DNA of 64,000 nucleotides, taken from Acanthosoma haemorrhoidale. Its lineage: Eukaryota; Arthropoda; Insecta; Hemiptera; Acanthosomatidae. The stretch is taken from contig CAKNEZ010000014.1 of assembly GCA_930367205.1 (NCBI GenBank), forward strand, positions 186,001 through 250,000. Direction: 5' to 3'. Below the pieces are notes generated by a model. That model did no database searches. It was not told the origin of the DNA and saw nothing but the letters and a program-made list of their open reading frames with translations. Below are positions 24,384 through 38,802 of this stretch, piece after piece (the stretch's first letter is position 1; every line of letters starts with the position of its first letter). The position numbers and the translations under genes are program-made.

Positions 24384-25733
24384 ATGAAGACATGCCAGGT
24401 TATCGATACTTATCAACCTATGTTACATAATGATTCTACAAAGTTCCCATTGAAACGGTACCAATTGACAATGGCCACACACATCTTGGGACTTTGCTCC
24501 TATGATCCTAATCAAGTCATGCCAAGATATGGATATTTATCAGCCTATGGTAGATCAGGATTCTACAAACTTCCCATTGAAACTGCACCAATTGCCAAGG
24601 GCCACACCCATTCCGGCATATGCTCCTAGAATCTCTACGTTGAGCAAGCCTGGCTATGGCTACTTATCACCCTATGGTAGATCATGATTCTACAAACTTT
24701 CCATTGGAACTGCACCAATTGACAAGGGTCACACCCATCCCGGCATATGCTCCTAGAATCTCTCTGTTGAGCAAGCCTGGCTATCAATACTTATTAACTT
24801 ATGGTATATAAGGATTCTACAAAGTTCCCAATGAAACTGTACCAATTGACAAGGGCCACACCCATCCCGGGACTTTGATCCTACGATCCGAATAAAGACA
24901 AGCCAGGCTATCGATACTTATCAACTTATGGTACATAATGATTCTACAAAGTTCCGATTGAAACTGTACCAATTGACAAGGGCTACACCTATCCTGGGAC
25001 TTTGCTCCTACGATCCTTATCAAGTCATGCCAAGATATGGCTTTTTATCACCCTATGGTAGATCATGATTCTACAAACTTCCCATTGAAACTGCACCAAT
25101 TGACAAGGGTCACACCCATCCCGGCATATGCTCCTAGAATCTCTATGTTAAGCAAGCCTGGCTATCGATACTTATCAACCTATGGTAGATAATGATTCCA
25201 CAAAGTTCCCATTGAAAAATACCAAGTAGCAAAGGTCACACCCATCCCAGGATTTTGATTCCACAATCCGAATTAAGACAAGCCAGGTTATCGATACTTA
25301 TCAACCTATGGTATATAATGATTCTACAAAGTTCCCAATGAAACTGTACTAATTGACAAGCGCCACACCCATCCTGGGACTTTGCTCCTACGATCCAAAT
25401 GAAGACAATTCACGCTATCGATACTTATCAACCTTTGGTACATAATGATTCTACAAAGTTCCCAACGAAACTGTACCAAAGTACAAGTGTCACACCCATC
25501 CCGGGACTTTGATTCCACAATCCGAATGAAGACAAGCCAGGTTATCGATACTTATCAACCTATGGTGCATTATGATCCTACAAAGTTCCCAATGAAACTG
25601 TACCAATTGACAAGGGCCACACCCATCCCGGGACTTTGCTCCCACGATCCGAATGAAGACAATTCACGCTATCGATACTTATCAAACTATGGTATATAAT
25701 GATTCTACAAAGTTCCCAATGAAACTGTACCAA

Positions 25734-25847
25734 TATAGGGTCTCCCCTTAGTGAAAGGCACTTTCCAGCCAAAAATAATTTTCCTTATTTTTCCCACATT
25801 CCTATTTTTTATAAGTTTGAGAGCTTAGGAAAAAAAAAAAAAAAAAA
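25734..25847 (+). mobile_element. Poly(A)-tailed retroposon-like insert, copy 6
   Basis: Third member of the GGG, 18-A sublineage, in the usual monomer position with the usual flanks on both sides. Confidence 0.75.
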
Positions 25848-26197
25848 CCAATTGACAATGGCCACACACATCTTGGGACTTTGCTCCTATGATCCTAATC
25901 AAGTCATGCCAAGATATGGATATTTATCAGCCTATGGTAGATCATGATTCTACAAACTTCCCATTGAAACTGCACCAAAGTACAAGTGTCACACCCATCC
26001 CGGGACTTTGATTCCACAATCCGAATGAAGACAAGCCAGGTTATCGATACTTATCAACCTATGGTACATAATGACTCTACAAAGTTGCCATTGAAACAGT
26101 ACCAATTGACAAGGGCCACACCCATCCCTGGAGTTTGCTCCTTCGATCCGAATGACGATATGCCAGGCTATGAGTACTTATCAACCTATAGTCGACA

Positions 26198-26309
26198 ATG
26201 ATTCTAAAGAGTTCTATTGACAATTCCATATACAAGTTTCACATACATCCCGGGACTTTGCTCCCAAGATCGGAAAGAAGATAAGCCAGCCTATTGGTAC
26301 TATGGTTCT
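26198..26309. repeat. 112-bp shortened monomer, third copy
   Basis: Same shortened monomer 10,372 bp from the second, with one private change (TTTCACATACATCCC). Inserts 3, 4 and 6 each have this monomer about 460 bp downstream, so it marks the same lineage. Confidence 0.82.
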
Positions 26310-26897
26310 ATTGATTCTAAAGAGTTCTATTGAAGCTGCACTAATCGACAAGTTTCACACACATCCCAGGACTTTGCTCCCAAGATCGGAAAGAAGATAA
26401 GCCAGCCTATTGGTACTTATCACCCTGTGGTAGATCATGATTCCACAAAGTTCCCATTGAAACTGCACCAATTGACAAGGGTCACACCCATTCCGGCATA
26501 TGCTCCTAGAATCTCTATGTTGAGCAAGCCTGGCTATGGCTACTTATCACCCTATGGTAGATCACGATTCTACAAACTTTCCATTGGAACTGCACCAATT
26601 GACAAGGGTCACACCCATCCCGGAACATTGCTCCTACGATCCGAATAAAGATAGGCCAAGCTATAGGTACTTATTAACCTATGGTACATAATGACTCTAC
26701 AAAGTTGCCATTGAAGCTGTACTAATTGGCAAGGATCACACTTATCCCAGGACTTTGCTCCTACGATCCAAATTAAGAATGGCATGGCTATGGGTACTTA
26801 TCAACCTATGGTAGATAATGATTCCACAAAGTTCCTATTGAAAAATACCAAGTAGCAAAGGTCACACCCATCCCAGGATTTTGATCCCAAAATCCGA

Positions 26898-28039
26898 ATG
26901 AAGACATGCCAGGTTATCGATACTTATCAACCTATGTTACATAATGATTCTACAAAGTTCCCATTGAAACGGTACCAATTGACAATGGCCACACACATCT
27001 TGGGACTTTGCTCCTATGATCCTAATCAAGTCATGCCAAGATATGGATATTTATCAGCCTATGGTAGATCAGGATTCTACAAACTTCCCATTGAAACTGC
27101 ACCAATTGCCAAGGGCCACACCCATTCCGGCATATGCTCCTAGAATCTCTATGTTGAGCAAGCCTGGCTATCAATACTTATCACCCTATGGTAGATCATG
27201 ATTCTACAAACTTTCCATTGGAACTGCACCAATTGACAAGGGTCACACCCATTCCGGCATATGCTCCTAGAATCTCTCTGTTGAGCAAGCCTGGCTATCG
27301 ATACTTATCAACCTATGGTACATAATGATTCTACAAAGTTCCCCATGAAACTGTACCAAATGACAAGGGCCACACCCATTCTGGGACTTTGCTCCTACGA
27401 TCCGAATAAAGACAAGCCAGGCTATCGATACTTATCAACCTATAGTAGATAATGATTCTACAAAGTTCTTATTGAAACAGTACCAAATGACAACGGTCAA
27501 CCCAATCCCGGGACTTTGCTCCTTTGATCCGAATGACGATATGCCAGGCTATGAGTACTTATCAACCTATAGTCGACAATGATTCTAAAGAGTTCTATTG
27601 AAGCTGCACTAATTGACAAGTTTCACACACATCCCGGGACTTTGCTCCCAAGATCGGAAAGAAGATAAGCCAGCCTATTGGTACTTATCACCCTGGGGTA
27701 GATCATGATTCCACAAAGTTCCCATTGAAACTGCACCAATTGACAAGGGTCACACCCATTCCCGGAACTTTGCTCCTACGATCCGAATAAAGATAGGCCA
27801 AGCTATAGGTACTTATTAACCTATGGTACATATTGACTCTACAAAGTGTCCATTGAAGCTGTACTAATTGGCAAGGATCACACTTATCCCAGGACTTTGC
27901 TCCTACGATCCAAATGAAGAATGGCATGGCTATGGGTACTTATCAACCTATGGTAGATAATGATTCCACAAAGTTCCCATTGAAAAATACCAAGTAGCAA
28001 AGGTCACACCCATCCCAGGATTTTGATCCCACAATCCGA
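26898..28039. repeat. 9-monomer derivative of the 12-mer HOR, 1142 bp
   Basis: Related to the 10-mer at 11222 but one monomer shorter. The extra loss is at about 27760, where CACCCATTCCCGGAACTTT fuses the start of a CATTCCGGCATATG monomer to a CATCCCGGAACTTT monomer. The same fusion occurs near 17136 and 37889. Confidence 0.78.
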
Positions 28040-28674
28040 ATGAAGACATGCCAGGTTATCGATACTTATCAACCTATGTTACATAATGATTCTACAAAGT
28101 TCCCATTGAAACGGTACCAATTGACAATGGCCACACACATCTTGGGACTTTGCTCCTATGATCCTAATCAAGTCATGCCAAGATATGGATATTTATCAGC
28201 CTATGGTAGATCAGGATTCTACAAACTTCCCATTGAAACTGCACCAATTGCCAAGGGCCACACCCATTCCGGCATATGCTCCTAGAATCTCTACGTTGAG
28301 CAAGCCTGGCTATGGCTACTTATCACCCTATGGTAGATCATGATTCTACAAACTTTCCATTGGAACTGCACCAATTGACAAGGGTCACACCCATTCCGGC
28401 ATATGCTCCTAGAATCTCTACGTTGAGCAAGCCTGGCTATGGCTACTTATCACCCTATGGTAGATCATGATTCTACAAACTTTCCATTGGAACTGCACCA
28501 ATTGACAAGGGTCACACCCATCCCGGCATATGCTCCTAGAATCTCTCTGTTGAGCAAGCCTGGCTATCAATACTTATTAACTTATGGTATATAAGGATTC
28601 TACAAAGTTCCCAATGAAACTGTACCAATTGACAAGGGCCACACCCATCCCAGGATTTTGATCCCACAATCCGA
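28040..28674. repeat. 5-monomer unit, 635 bp
   Basis: Matches 17415-18049 at 10,625 bp offset, again with a doubled CTCTACGTTGAG monomer and followed by the CAACCTTTGTTAC variant at 28675. Confidence 0.87.
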
Positions 28675-29562
28675 ATGAAGACATGCCAGGTTATCGATAC
28701 TTATCAACCTTTGTTACATAATGATTCTACAAAGTTCCCATTGAAACGGTACCAATTGACAATGGCCACACACATCTTGGGACTTTGCTCCTATGATCCT
28801 AATCAAGTCATGCCAAGATATGGATATTTATCAGCCTATGGTAGATCAGGATTCTACAAACTTCCCATTGAAACTGCACCAATTGCCAAGGGCCACACCC
28901 ATTCCGGCATATGCTCCTAGAATCTCTACGTTGAGCAAGCCTGGCTATGGCTACTTATCACCCTATGGTAGATCATGATTCTACAAACTTTCCATTAGAA
29001 CTGCACCAATTGACAAGGGTCACACCCATCCCGGCATATGCTCCTAGAATCTCTCTGTTGAGCAAGCCTGGCTATCAATACTTATTAACTTATGGTATAT
29101 AAGGATTCTACAAAGTTCCCAATGAAACTGTACCAATTGACAAGGGCCACACCCATCCCGGGACTTTGATCCTACGATCCGAATAAAGACAAGCCAGGCT
29201 ATCGATACTTATCAACTTATGGTACATAATGATTCTACAAAGTTCCGATTGGAACTGTACCAATTGACAAGGGCTACACCTATCCTGGGACTTTGCTCCT
29301 ACGATCCTTATCAAGTCATGCCAAGATATGGCTTTTTATCACCCTATGGTAGATCATGATTCTACAAACTTCCCATTGAAACTGCACCAATTGACAAGGG
29401 TCACACCCATCCCGGCATATGCTCCTAGAATCTCTATGTTAAGCAAGCCTGGCTATCGATACTTATCAACCTATGGTAGATAATGATTCCACAAAGTTCC
29501 CATTGAAAAATACCAAGTAGCAAAGGTCACACCCATCCCAGGATTTTGATTCCACAATCCGA

Positions 29563-31084
29563 ATGAAGACATGCCAGGTTATCGATACTTATCAACCTAT
29601 GTTACATAATGATTCTACAAAGTTCCCATTGAAACGGTACCAATTGACAATGGCCACACACATCTTGGGACTTTGCTCCTATGATCCTAATCAAGTCATG
29701 CCAAGATATGGATATTTATCAGCCTATGGTAGATCAGGATTCTACAAACTTCCCATTGAAACTGCACCAATTGCCAAGGGCCACACCCATTCCGGCATAT
29801 GCTCCTAGAATCTCTATGTTGAGCAAGCCTGGCTATGGCTACTTATCACCCTATGTTAGATCATGATTCTACAAACTTTCCATTGGAACTGCACCAATTG
29901 ACAAGGGTCACACCCATCCCGGCATATGCTCCTAGAATCTCTCTGTTGAGCAAGCCTTACTATCGATACTTATCAACCTATGGTACATAATGATTCTACA
30001 AACTTCCCATTGAAACTGCACCAATTGCCAAGGGCCACACCCATTCCGGGACTTTGCTCCTACGATCCGAATAAAGACAAGCCAGGCTATCGATACTTAT
30101 CAACCTATAGTAGATAATGATTCTACACAGTTCCGATTGAAACTGTACCAATTGACAAGGGCTACACCTATCCTGGGACTTTGCTCCTACGATCCTTATC
30201 AAGTCATGCCAAGATATGGCTATTTATCACCCTATGGTAGATCATGATTCTACAAACTTCCCATTGAAACTGCACCAATTGACAAGGGTCACACCCATCC
30301 CGGCATATGCTCCTAGAATCTCTATGTTGAGCAAGCCTGGCTATCGACACTTATCAACCTATGGTACATAATGATTCTACAAAGTTCCCCATGAAACTGT
30401 ACCAAATGACAACGGTCACCCCCATCCCGGGACTTTGCTCCTTTGATCCGAATGACGATATGCCAGGCTATGAGCACTTATCAACCTATAGTCGACAATG
30501 ATTCTAAAGAGTTCTATTGAAGCTGCACTAATTGACAAGTTTCACACACATCCCGGGACTTTGCTCCCAAGATCGGAAAGAAGATAAGCCAGCCTATTGG
30601 TACTTATCACCCTGTGGTAGATCATGATTCCACAAAGTTCCCATTGAATCTGCACCAATTGACAAGGGTCACACCCATTCCGGCATATGCTCCTAGAATC
30701 TCTATGTTGAGCAAGCCTGGCTATGGCTACTTATCACCCTATGGTAGATCATGATTCTACAAACTTTCCATTGGAACTGCACCAATTGACAAGGGTCACA
30801 CCCATCCCGGAACTTTGCTCCTACGATCCGAATAAAGATAGGCCAAGCTTTAGGTACTTATTAACCTATGGTACATAATGACTCTACAAAGTGGCCATTG
30901 AAACTGTACTAATTGGCAAGGATCACACTTATCCCAGGACTTTGCTCCTACGATCCAAATGAAGAATGGCATGCCTATGGGTACTTATCAACCTATGGTA
31001 GATAATGATTCCACAAAGTTCCCATTGAAAAATACCAAGTAGCAAAGGTCACACCCATCCCAGGATTTTGATCCCACAATCCGA
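29563..31084. repeat. 12-monomer HOR, 1522 bp
   Basis: Lies in the first 10,128-bp block and matches 18938-20459 at 10,625 bp offset. It carries form v1 near 29996. Confidence 0.86.
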
Positions 31085-33449
31085 ATGAAGACATGCCAGG
31101 TTATCGATACTTATCAACCTATGTTACATAATGATTCTACAAAGTTCCCATTGAAACGGTACCAATTGACAATGGCCACACACATCTTGGGACTTTGCTC
31201 CTATGATCCTAATCAAGTCATGCCAAGATATGGATATTTATCAGCCTATGGTAGATCAGGATTCTACAAACTTCCCATTGAAACTGCACCAATTGCCAAG
31301 GGCCACACCCATTCCGGCATATGCTCCTAGAATCTCTACGTTGAGCAAGCCTGGCTATGGCTACTTATCACCCTATGGTAGATCATGATTCTACAAACTT
31401 TCCATTGGAACTGCACCAATTGACAAGGGTCACACCCATCCCGGCATATGCTCCTAGAATCTCTCTGTTGAGCAAGCCTGGCTATCAATACTTATTAACT
31501 TATGGTATATAAGGATTCTACAAAGTTCCCAATGAAACTGTACCAATTGACAAGGGCCACACCCATCCCGGGACTTTGATCCTACGATCCGAATAAAGAC
31601 AAGCCAGGCTATCGATACTTATCAACTTATGGTACATAATGATTCTACAAAGTTCCGATTGAAACTGTACCAATTGACAAGGGCTACACCTATCCTGGGA
31701 CTTTGCTCCTACGATCCTTATCAAGTCATGCCAAGATATGGCTATTTATCACCCTATGGTAGATCATGATTCTACAAACTTCCCATTGAAACTGCACCAA
31801 TTGACAAGGGTCACACCCATCCCGGCATATGCTCCTAGAATCTCTATGTTAAGCAAGCCTGGCTATCGATACTTATCAACCTATGGTACATAATGATTCT
31901 ACAAAGTTCCCAATGAAACTGTACCAATTGACAAGGGCCACACCTATCCAGGGACTTTGCTCCCACGATCCGAATAAAGACAAGCCTGACTATCGATACT
32001 TATCAACCTATAGTAGATAATGATTCTAAAGAGTTCCATTGAAGCTGCACTAATTGACAAGTTTCACACACATCCCGGGACTTTGCTCCTACGATCCGAA
32101 TGAAGACAATTCACGCTATCGATACTTATCAACCTATGGTGCATAATGATTCTACAAAGTTCCTATTTAAACTGTACCAATGTACAAGTGTCACACCCAT
32201 CCCGAGACTTTGATTTCACAATCCGAATGAAGACAAGCCAGGTTATCGATACTTATCAACCTATGGTATATAATGATTCTACAAAGTTTCCAATGAAACT
32301 GTACCAATTGACAAGGGCCACACCCATCCCGGGACTTTGCTCCTACGATCCGAATGAAGTTAATTCATGCTATCGATACTTATCAACCTTTGGTACATAA
32401 TGATTCTACAAAGTTCCCAACGAAACTGTACCAAAGTACAAGTGTCACTCCCATCCCGGGACTTTGATTCCACAATCCGAATGAAGACAAGCCAGATTAT
32501 CGATACTTATCAACCTATGGTATATAATGATTCTACAAAGTTCCCAATGAAACTGTACCAAAGTACAAGTGTCACACCCATCCCGGGACTTTGATTTCAC
32601 AATCCAAATGAAGACAAGCCAGGTTATCGATACTTATCAACCTATGGTGCATAATGATTCTAAAAAGTTCCTATTGAAACTGTACCAATGTACAAGTGTC
32701 ACAGCCATCCCGGGACTTTGATTCCTCAATCCGAATGAAGACAAGCCAGGTTATCGATACTTATCAACCTATGGTAGATAATGATTCTATAAAGTTCCCA
32801 TTGAGACGGTTCCAATGACAACGGCCACACCCATCTTGGGACTTTGCTCCTATGATCCTAATCAAGTCATGCCAAGATATGGATATTTATCAGCCTATGG
32901 TAGATCATGATTCTACAAACTTCCCATTGAAACTGCACCAAAGTACAAGTGTCACACCCATCCCGGGACTTTGATTCCACAATCCGAATGAAGACAAGCC
33001 AGGTTATCGATACTTATCAACCTATGGTATATAATGATTCTACAAAGTTCCCAATGAAACTGTACTAATTGACAAGCGCCACACCCATCCTGGGACTTTG
33101 CTCCTACGATCCAAATGAAGACAATTCACGCTATCGATACTTATCAACTTTTGGTACATAATGATTCTACAAAGTTCCCAACGAAACTGTACCAAAGTAC
33201 AAGTGTCACACCCATCCCGGGACTTTGATTCCACAATCCGAATGAAGACAAGCCAGGTTATCGATACTTATCAACCTATGGTGCATTATGATCCTACAAA
33301 GTTCCCAATGAAACTGTACCAATTGACAAGGGCCACACCCATCCCGGGACTTTGCTCCCACGATCCGAATGAAGACAATTCACGCTATCGATACTTATCA
33401 AACTATGGTATATAATGATTCTACAAAGTTCCCAATGAAACTGTACCAA

Positions 33450-33565
33450 TATAGGGGTCTCCCCTTAGTGAAAGGCACTTTCCAGCCAAAAATAATTTTC
33501 CTTATTTTTCCCACATTCCTATTTTTTATAAGTTTGAGAGCTTAGGAAAAAAAAAAAAAAAAAAA
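33450..33565 (+). mobile_element. Poly(A)-tailed retroposon-like insert, copy 7
   Basis: 116 bp with GGGG, ATAAGTTTGAG and 19 A. It is the first of two copies 1765 bp apart inside the first 10,128-bp block. Downstream there is a private TTCTAAAAACTTCCC variant near 33666. Confidence 0.75.
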
Positions 33566-35214
33566 CCAATTGACAATGGCCACACACATCTTGGGACTTT
33601 GCTCCTATGATCCTAATCAAGTCATGCCAAGATATGGATATTTATCAGCCTATGGTAGATCATGATTCTAAAAACTTCCCATTGAAACTGCACCAAAGTA
33701 CAAGTGTCACACCCATCCCGGGACTTTGATTCCACAATCCGAATGAAGACAAGCCAGGTTATCGATACTTATCAACCTATGGTACATAATGACTCTACAA
33801 AGTTGCCATTGAAACAGTACCAATTGACAAGGGCCACACCCATCCCTGGAGTTTGCTCCTTCGATCCGAATGACGATATGCCAGGCTATGAGTACTTATC
33901 AACCTATAGTCGACAATGATTCTAAAGAGTTCTATTGACAATTCCATATACAAGTTTCACACACATCCCGGGACTTTGCTCCCAAGATCGGAAAGAAGAT
34001 AAGCCAGCCTATTGGTACTTATCACCATATGGTAGATCATGATTCTACAAAGTTCCCATTGAAACTGCACCAATTGACAAGGGTCACACCCATCCCGGCA
34101 TATGCTCCTAGAATCTCTATGTTGAGCAAGCCTGGCTATCGACACTTATCAACCTATGGTACATAATGATTCTACAAAGTTCCCCATGAAACTGTACCAA
34201 ATGACAACGGTCACCCCCATCCCGGGACTTTGCTCCTTTGATCCGAATGACGATATGCCAGGCTATGAGTACTTATCAACCTATAGTCGACAATGATTCT
34301 AAAGAGTTCTATTGAAGCTGCACTAATTGACAAGTTTCACACACATCCCGGGACTTTGATTCCACAATCCGAATGAAGACAAGCCAGGTTATCGATACTT
34401 ATCAACCTATGGTATATAATGATTCTACAAAGTTCCCAATGAAACTGTACTAATTGACAAGCGCCACACCCATCCTGGGACTTTGCTCCTACGATCCAAA
34501 TGAAGACAATTCACGCTATCGATACTTATCAACTTTTGGTAGATAATGATTCTATAAAGTTCCCATTGAGACGGTTCCAATGACAACGGCCACACCCATC
34601 TTGGGACTTTGCTCCTATGATCCTAATCAAGTCATGCCAAGATATGGATATTTATCAGCCTATGGTAGATCATGATTCTACAAACTTCCCATTGAAACTG
34701 CACCAAAGTACAAGTGTCACACCCATCCCGGGACTTTGATTCCACAATCCGAATGAAGACAAGCCAGGTTATCGATACATATCAACCTATGGTATATAAT
34801 GATTCTACAAAGTTCCCAATGAAACTGTACTAATTGACAAGCGCCACACCCATCCTGGGACTTTGCTCCTACGATCCAAATGAAGACAATTCACGCTATC
34901 GATACTTATCAACTTTTGGTACATAATGATTCTACAAAGTTCCCAACGAAACTGTACCAAAGTACAAGTGTCACACCCATCCCGGGACTTTGATTCCACA
35001 ATCCGAATGAAGACAAGCCAGGTTATCGATACTTATCAACCTATGGTGCATTATGATCCTACAAAGTTCCCAATGAAACTGTACCAATTGACAAGGGCCA
35101 CACCCATCCCGGGACTTTGCTCCCACGATCCGAATGAAGACAATTCACGCTATCGATACTTATCAAACTATGGTATATAATGATTCTACAAAGTTCCCAA
35201 TGAAACTGTACCAA

Positions 35215-35330
35215 TATAGGGGTCTCCCCTTAGTGAAAGGCACTTTCCAGCCAAAAATAATTTTCCTTATTTTTCCCACATTCCTATTTTTTATAAGTTT
35301 GAGAGCTTAGGAAAAAAAAAAAAAAAAAAA
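35215..35330 (+). mobile_element. Poly(A)-tailed retroposon-like insert, copy 8
   Basis: Same sequence type as the copy at 33450 (GGGG, ATAAGTTTGAG, 19 A), 1765 bp further on. The pair was created by the local duplication of the surrounding monomers. Confidence 0.75.
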
Positions 35331-36644
35331 CCAATTGACAATGGCCACACACATCTTGGGACTTTGCTCCTATGATCCTAATCAAGTCATGCCAAGATAT
35401 GGATATTTATCAGCCTATGGTAGATCATGATTCTACAAACTTCCCATTGAAACTGCACCAAAGTACAAGTGTCACACCCATCCCGGGACTTTGATTCCAC
35501 AATCCGAATGAAGACAAGCCAGGTTATCGATACTTATCAACCTATGGTACATAATGACTCTACAAAGTTGCCATTGAAACAGTACCAATTGACAAGGGCC
35601 ACACCCATCCCTGGAGTTTGCTCCTTCGATCCGAATGACGATATGCCAGGCTATGAGTACTTATCAACCTATAGTCGACAATGATTCTAAAGAGTTCTAT
35701 TGACAATTCCATATACAAGTTTCACACACATCCCGGGACTTTGCTCCCAAGATCGGAAAGAAGATAAGCCAGCCTATTGGTACTTATCACCATATGGTAG
35801 ATCATGATTCTACAAAGTTCCCATTGAAACTGCACCAATTGACAAGGGTCACACCCATCCCGGCATATGCTCCTAGAATCTCTATGTTGAGCAAGCCTGG
35901 CTATCGACACTTATCAACCTATGGTACATAATGATTCTACAAAGTTCCCCATGAAACTGTACCAAATGACAACGGTCACCCCCATCCCGGGACTTTGCTC
36001 CTTTGATCCGAATGACGATATGCCAGGCTATGAGTACTTATCAACCTATAGTCGACAATGATTCTAAAGAGTTCTATTGAAGCTGCACTAATTGACAAGT
36101 TTCACACACATCCCGGGACTTTGCTCCCAAGATCGGAAAGAAGATAAGCCAGCCTATTGGTACTTAACACCCTTGGGTAGATCATGATTCCACAAAGTTC
36201 CCATTGAAACTGCACCAATTGACAAGGGTCACACCCATTCCGGCATATGCTCCTAGAATCTCTATGTTGAGCAAGCCTGGCAATGGCTACTTATCACCCT
36301 ATGGTAGATCATGATTCTACAAACTTTCCATTGGAACTGCACCAATTGACAAGGGTCACACCCATCCCGGAACTTTGCTCCTACGATCCGAATAAAGATA
36401 GGCCAAGCTATAGGTACTTATTAACCTATGGTACATATTGACTCTACAAAGTGTCCATTGAAGCTGTACTAATTGGCAAGGATCACACTTATCCCAGGAC
36501 TTTGCTCCTACGATCCAAATGAAGAATGGCATGGCTATGGGTACTTATCAACCTATGGTAGATAATGATTCCACAAAGTTCCCATTGAAAAATACCAAGT
36601 AGCAAAGGTCACACCCATCCCAGGATTTTGATCCCACAATCCGA

Positions 36645-37152
36645 ATGAAGACATGCCAGGTTATCGATACTTATCAACCTATGTTACATAATGATTCTAC
36701 AAAGTTCCCATTGAAACGGTACCAATTGACAATGGCCACACACATCTTGGGACTTTGCTCCTATGATCCTAATCAAGTCATGCCAAGATATGGATATTTA
36801 TCAGCCTATGGTAGATCAGGATTCTACAAACTTCCCATTGAAACTGCACCAATTGCCAAGGGCCACACCCATTCCGGCATATGCTCCTAGAATCTCTACG
36901 TTGAGCAAGCCTGGCTATGGCTACTTATCACCCTATGGTAGATCATGATTCTACAAACTTTCCATTGGAACTGCACCAATTGACAAGGGTCACACCCATC
37001 CCGGCATATGCTCCTAGAATCTCTCTGTTGAGCAAGCCTGGCTATCAATACTTATTAACTTATGGTATATAAGGATTCTACAAAGTTCCCAATGAAACTG
37101 TACCAATTGACAAGGGCCACACCCATCCCAGGATTTTGATCCCACAATCCGA
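36645..37152. repeat. 4-monomer unit, 508 bp
   Basis: 4-mer form of the ladder near the right end of the first 10,128-bp block. The next unit (37153) has CAACCTTTGTTACATAATG instead of CAACCTATGTTAC and then jumps to the CTCTCTGTTGAG monomer that begins the second block. Confidence 0.86.
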
Positions 37153-38167
37153 ATGAAGACATGCCAGGTTATCGATACTTATCAACCTTTGTTACATAAT
37201 GATTCTACAAAGTTCCCATTGAAACGGTACCAATTGACAATGGCCACACACATCTTGGGACTTTGCTCCTATGATCCTAATCAAGTCATGCCAAGATATG
37301 GATATTTATCAGCCTATGGTAGATCAGGATTCTACAAACTTCCCATTGAAACTGCACCAATTGCCAAGGGCCACACCCATTCCGGCATATGCTCCTAGAA
37401 TCTCTCTGTTGAGCAAGCCTGGCTATCGATACTTATCAACCTATGGTACATAATGATTCTACAAAGTTCCCCATGAAACTGTACCAAATGACAAGGGCCA
37501 CACCCATTCTGGGACTTTGCTCCTACGATCCGAATAAAGACAAGCCAGGCTATCGATACTTATCAACCTATAGTAGATAATGATTCTACAAAGTTCTTAT
37601 TGAAACAGTACCAAATGACAACGGTCAACCCAATCCCGGGACTTTGCTCCTTTGATCCGAATGACGATATGCCAGGCTATGAGTACTTATCAACCTATAG
37701 TCGACAATGATTCTAAAGAGTTCTATTGAAGCTGCACTAATTGACAAGTTTCACACACATCCCGGGACTTTGCTCCCAAGATCGGAAAGAAGATAAGCCA
37801 GCCTATTGGTACTTATCACCCTGGGGTAGATCATGATTCCACAAAGTTCCCATTGAAACTGCACCAATTGACAAGGGTCACACCCATTCCCGGAACTTTG
37901 CTCCTACGATCCGAATAAAGATAGGCCAAGCTATAGGTACTTATTAACCTATGGTACATATTGACTCTACAAAGTGTCCATTGAAGCTGTACTAATTGGC
38001 AAGGATCACACTTATCCCAGGACTTTGCTCCTACGATCCAAATGAAGAATGGCATGGCTATGGGTACTTATCAACCTATGGTAGATAATGATTCCACAAA
38101 GTTCCCATTGAAAAATACCAAGTAGCAAAGGTCACACCCATCCCAGGATTTTGATCCCACAATCCGA

Positions 38168-38802
38168 ATGAAGACATGCCAGGTTATCGATACTTATCAA
38201 CCTATGTTACATAATGATTCTACAAAGTTCCCATTGAAACGGTACCAATTGACAATGGCCACACACATCTTGGGACTTTGCTCCTATGATCCTAATCAAG
38301 TCATGCCAAGATATGGATATTTATCAGCCTATGGTAGATCAGGATTCTACAAACTTCCCATTGAAACTGCACCAATTGCCAAGGGCCACACCCATTCCGG
38401 CATATGCTCCTAGAATCTCTACGTTGAGCAAGCCTGGCTATGGCTACTTATCACCCTATGGTAGATCATGATTCTACAAACTTTCCATTGGAACTGCACC
38501 AATTGACAAGGGTCACACCCATTCCGGCATATGCTCCTAGAATCTCTACGTTGAGCAAGCCTGGCTATGGCTACTTATCACCCTATGGTAGATCATGATT
38601 CTACAAACTTTCCATTGGAACTGCACCAATTGACAAGGGTCACACCCATCCCGGCATATGCTCCTAGAATCTCTCTGTTGAGCAAGCCTGGCTATCAATA
38701 CTTATTAACTTATGGTATATAAGGATTCTACAAAGTTCCCAATGAAACTGTACCAATTGACAAGGGCCACACCCATCCCAGGATTTTGATCCCACAATCC
38801 GA
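38168..38802. repeat. 5-monomer unit, 635 bp
   Basis: Counterpart of 28040-28674 in the second 10,128-bp block, with the same doubled monomer. Confidence 0.87.

Larger units (their letters stand above)
20822..25253. repeat. 4432-bp composite unit carrying the GAATTAAG marker
   Basis: This is the second unit starting with the GAATTAAG variant. It matches 14882 onward at 5940 bp offset through insert copy 5. Just right of the insert, near 21420-21515, it switches to a chain matching 17533 onward at 3924 bp offset. About two kilobases of the 5940-bp unit are therefore missing, and the insert is joined directly to an ATCAGGATTCTAC monomer instead of the usual ATCATGATTCTAC one. It contains a full 12-mer at 22862-24383. 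Confidence 0.85.
25254..27262. repeat. Third GAATTAAG-marked unit, left part
   Basis: This stretch is collinear with 14882-16640 at 10,372 bp offset. It includes insert copy 6 and a 112-bp short monomer at 26198. It keeps about 253 bp (two monomers) that are missing at 16638. Its right edge joins the 10,128-bp tandem duplication. Confidence 0.85.
32770..36120. repeat. Direct duplication with 1765-bp offset (in first 10-kb block)
   Basis: About 32770-34360 and 34535-36120 are collinear with a 1765-bp offset, each holding one poly(A) insert. About 175 bp between them (34360-34535) copies sequence from near 32,972-33,157, so the junction is not a simple head-to-tail copy. One private change is CGATACATATCAACC near 34774. 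Confidence 0.82.
27263..37390. repeat. 10,128-bp tandem segmental duplication, copy 1
   Basis: The segment starts at GCTCCTAGAATCTCTCTG and is followed at once by a second copy starting with the same words at 37391. Matching landmarks lie 10,128 bp apart throughout: the 5-mer (28040/38168), the 12-mer (29563/39691), the inserts (33450/43578 and 35215/45343) and the 4-mer (36645/46773). After removing two 120-bp insertion events the length fits 78 monomers. Its left part also matches 16638-20671 at 10,625 bp offset, so it is part of a wider family of related blocks. Confidence 0.92.
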
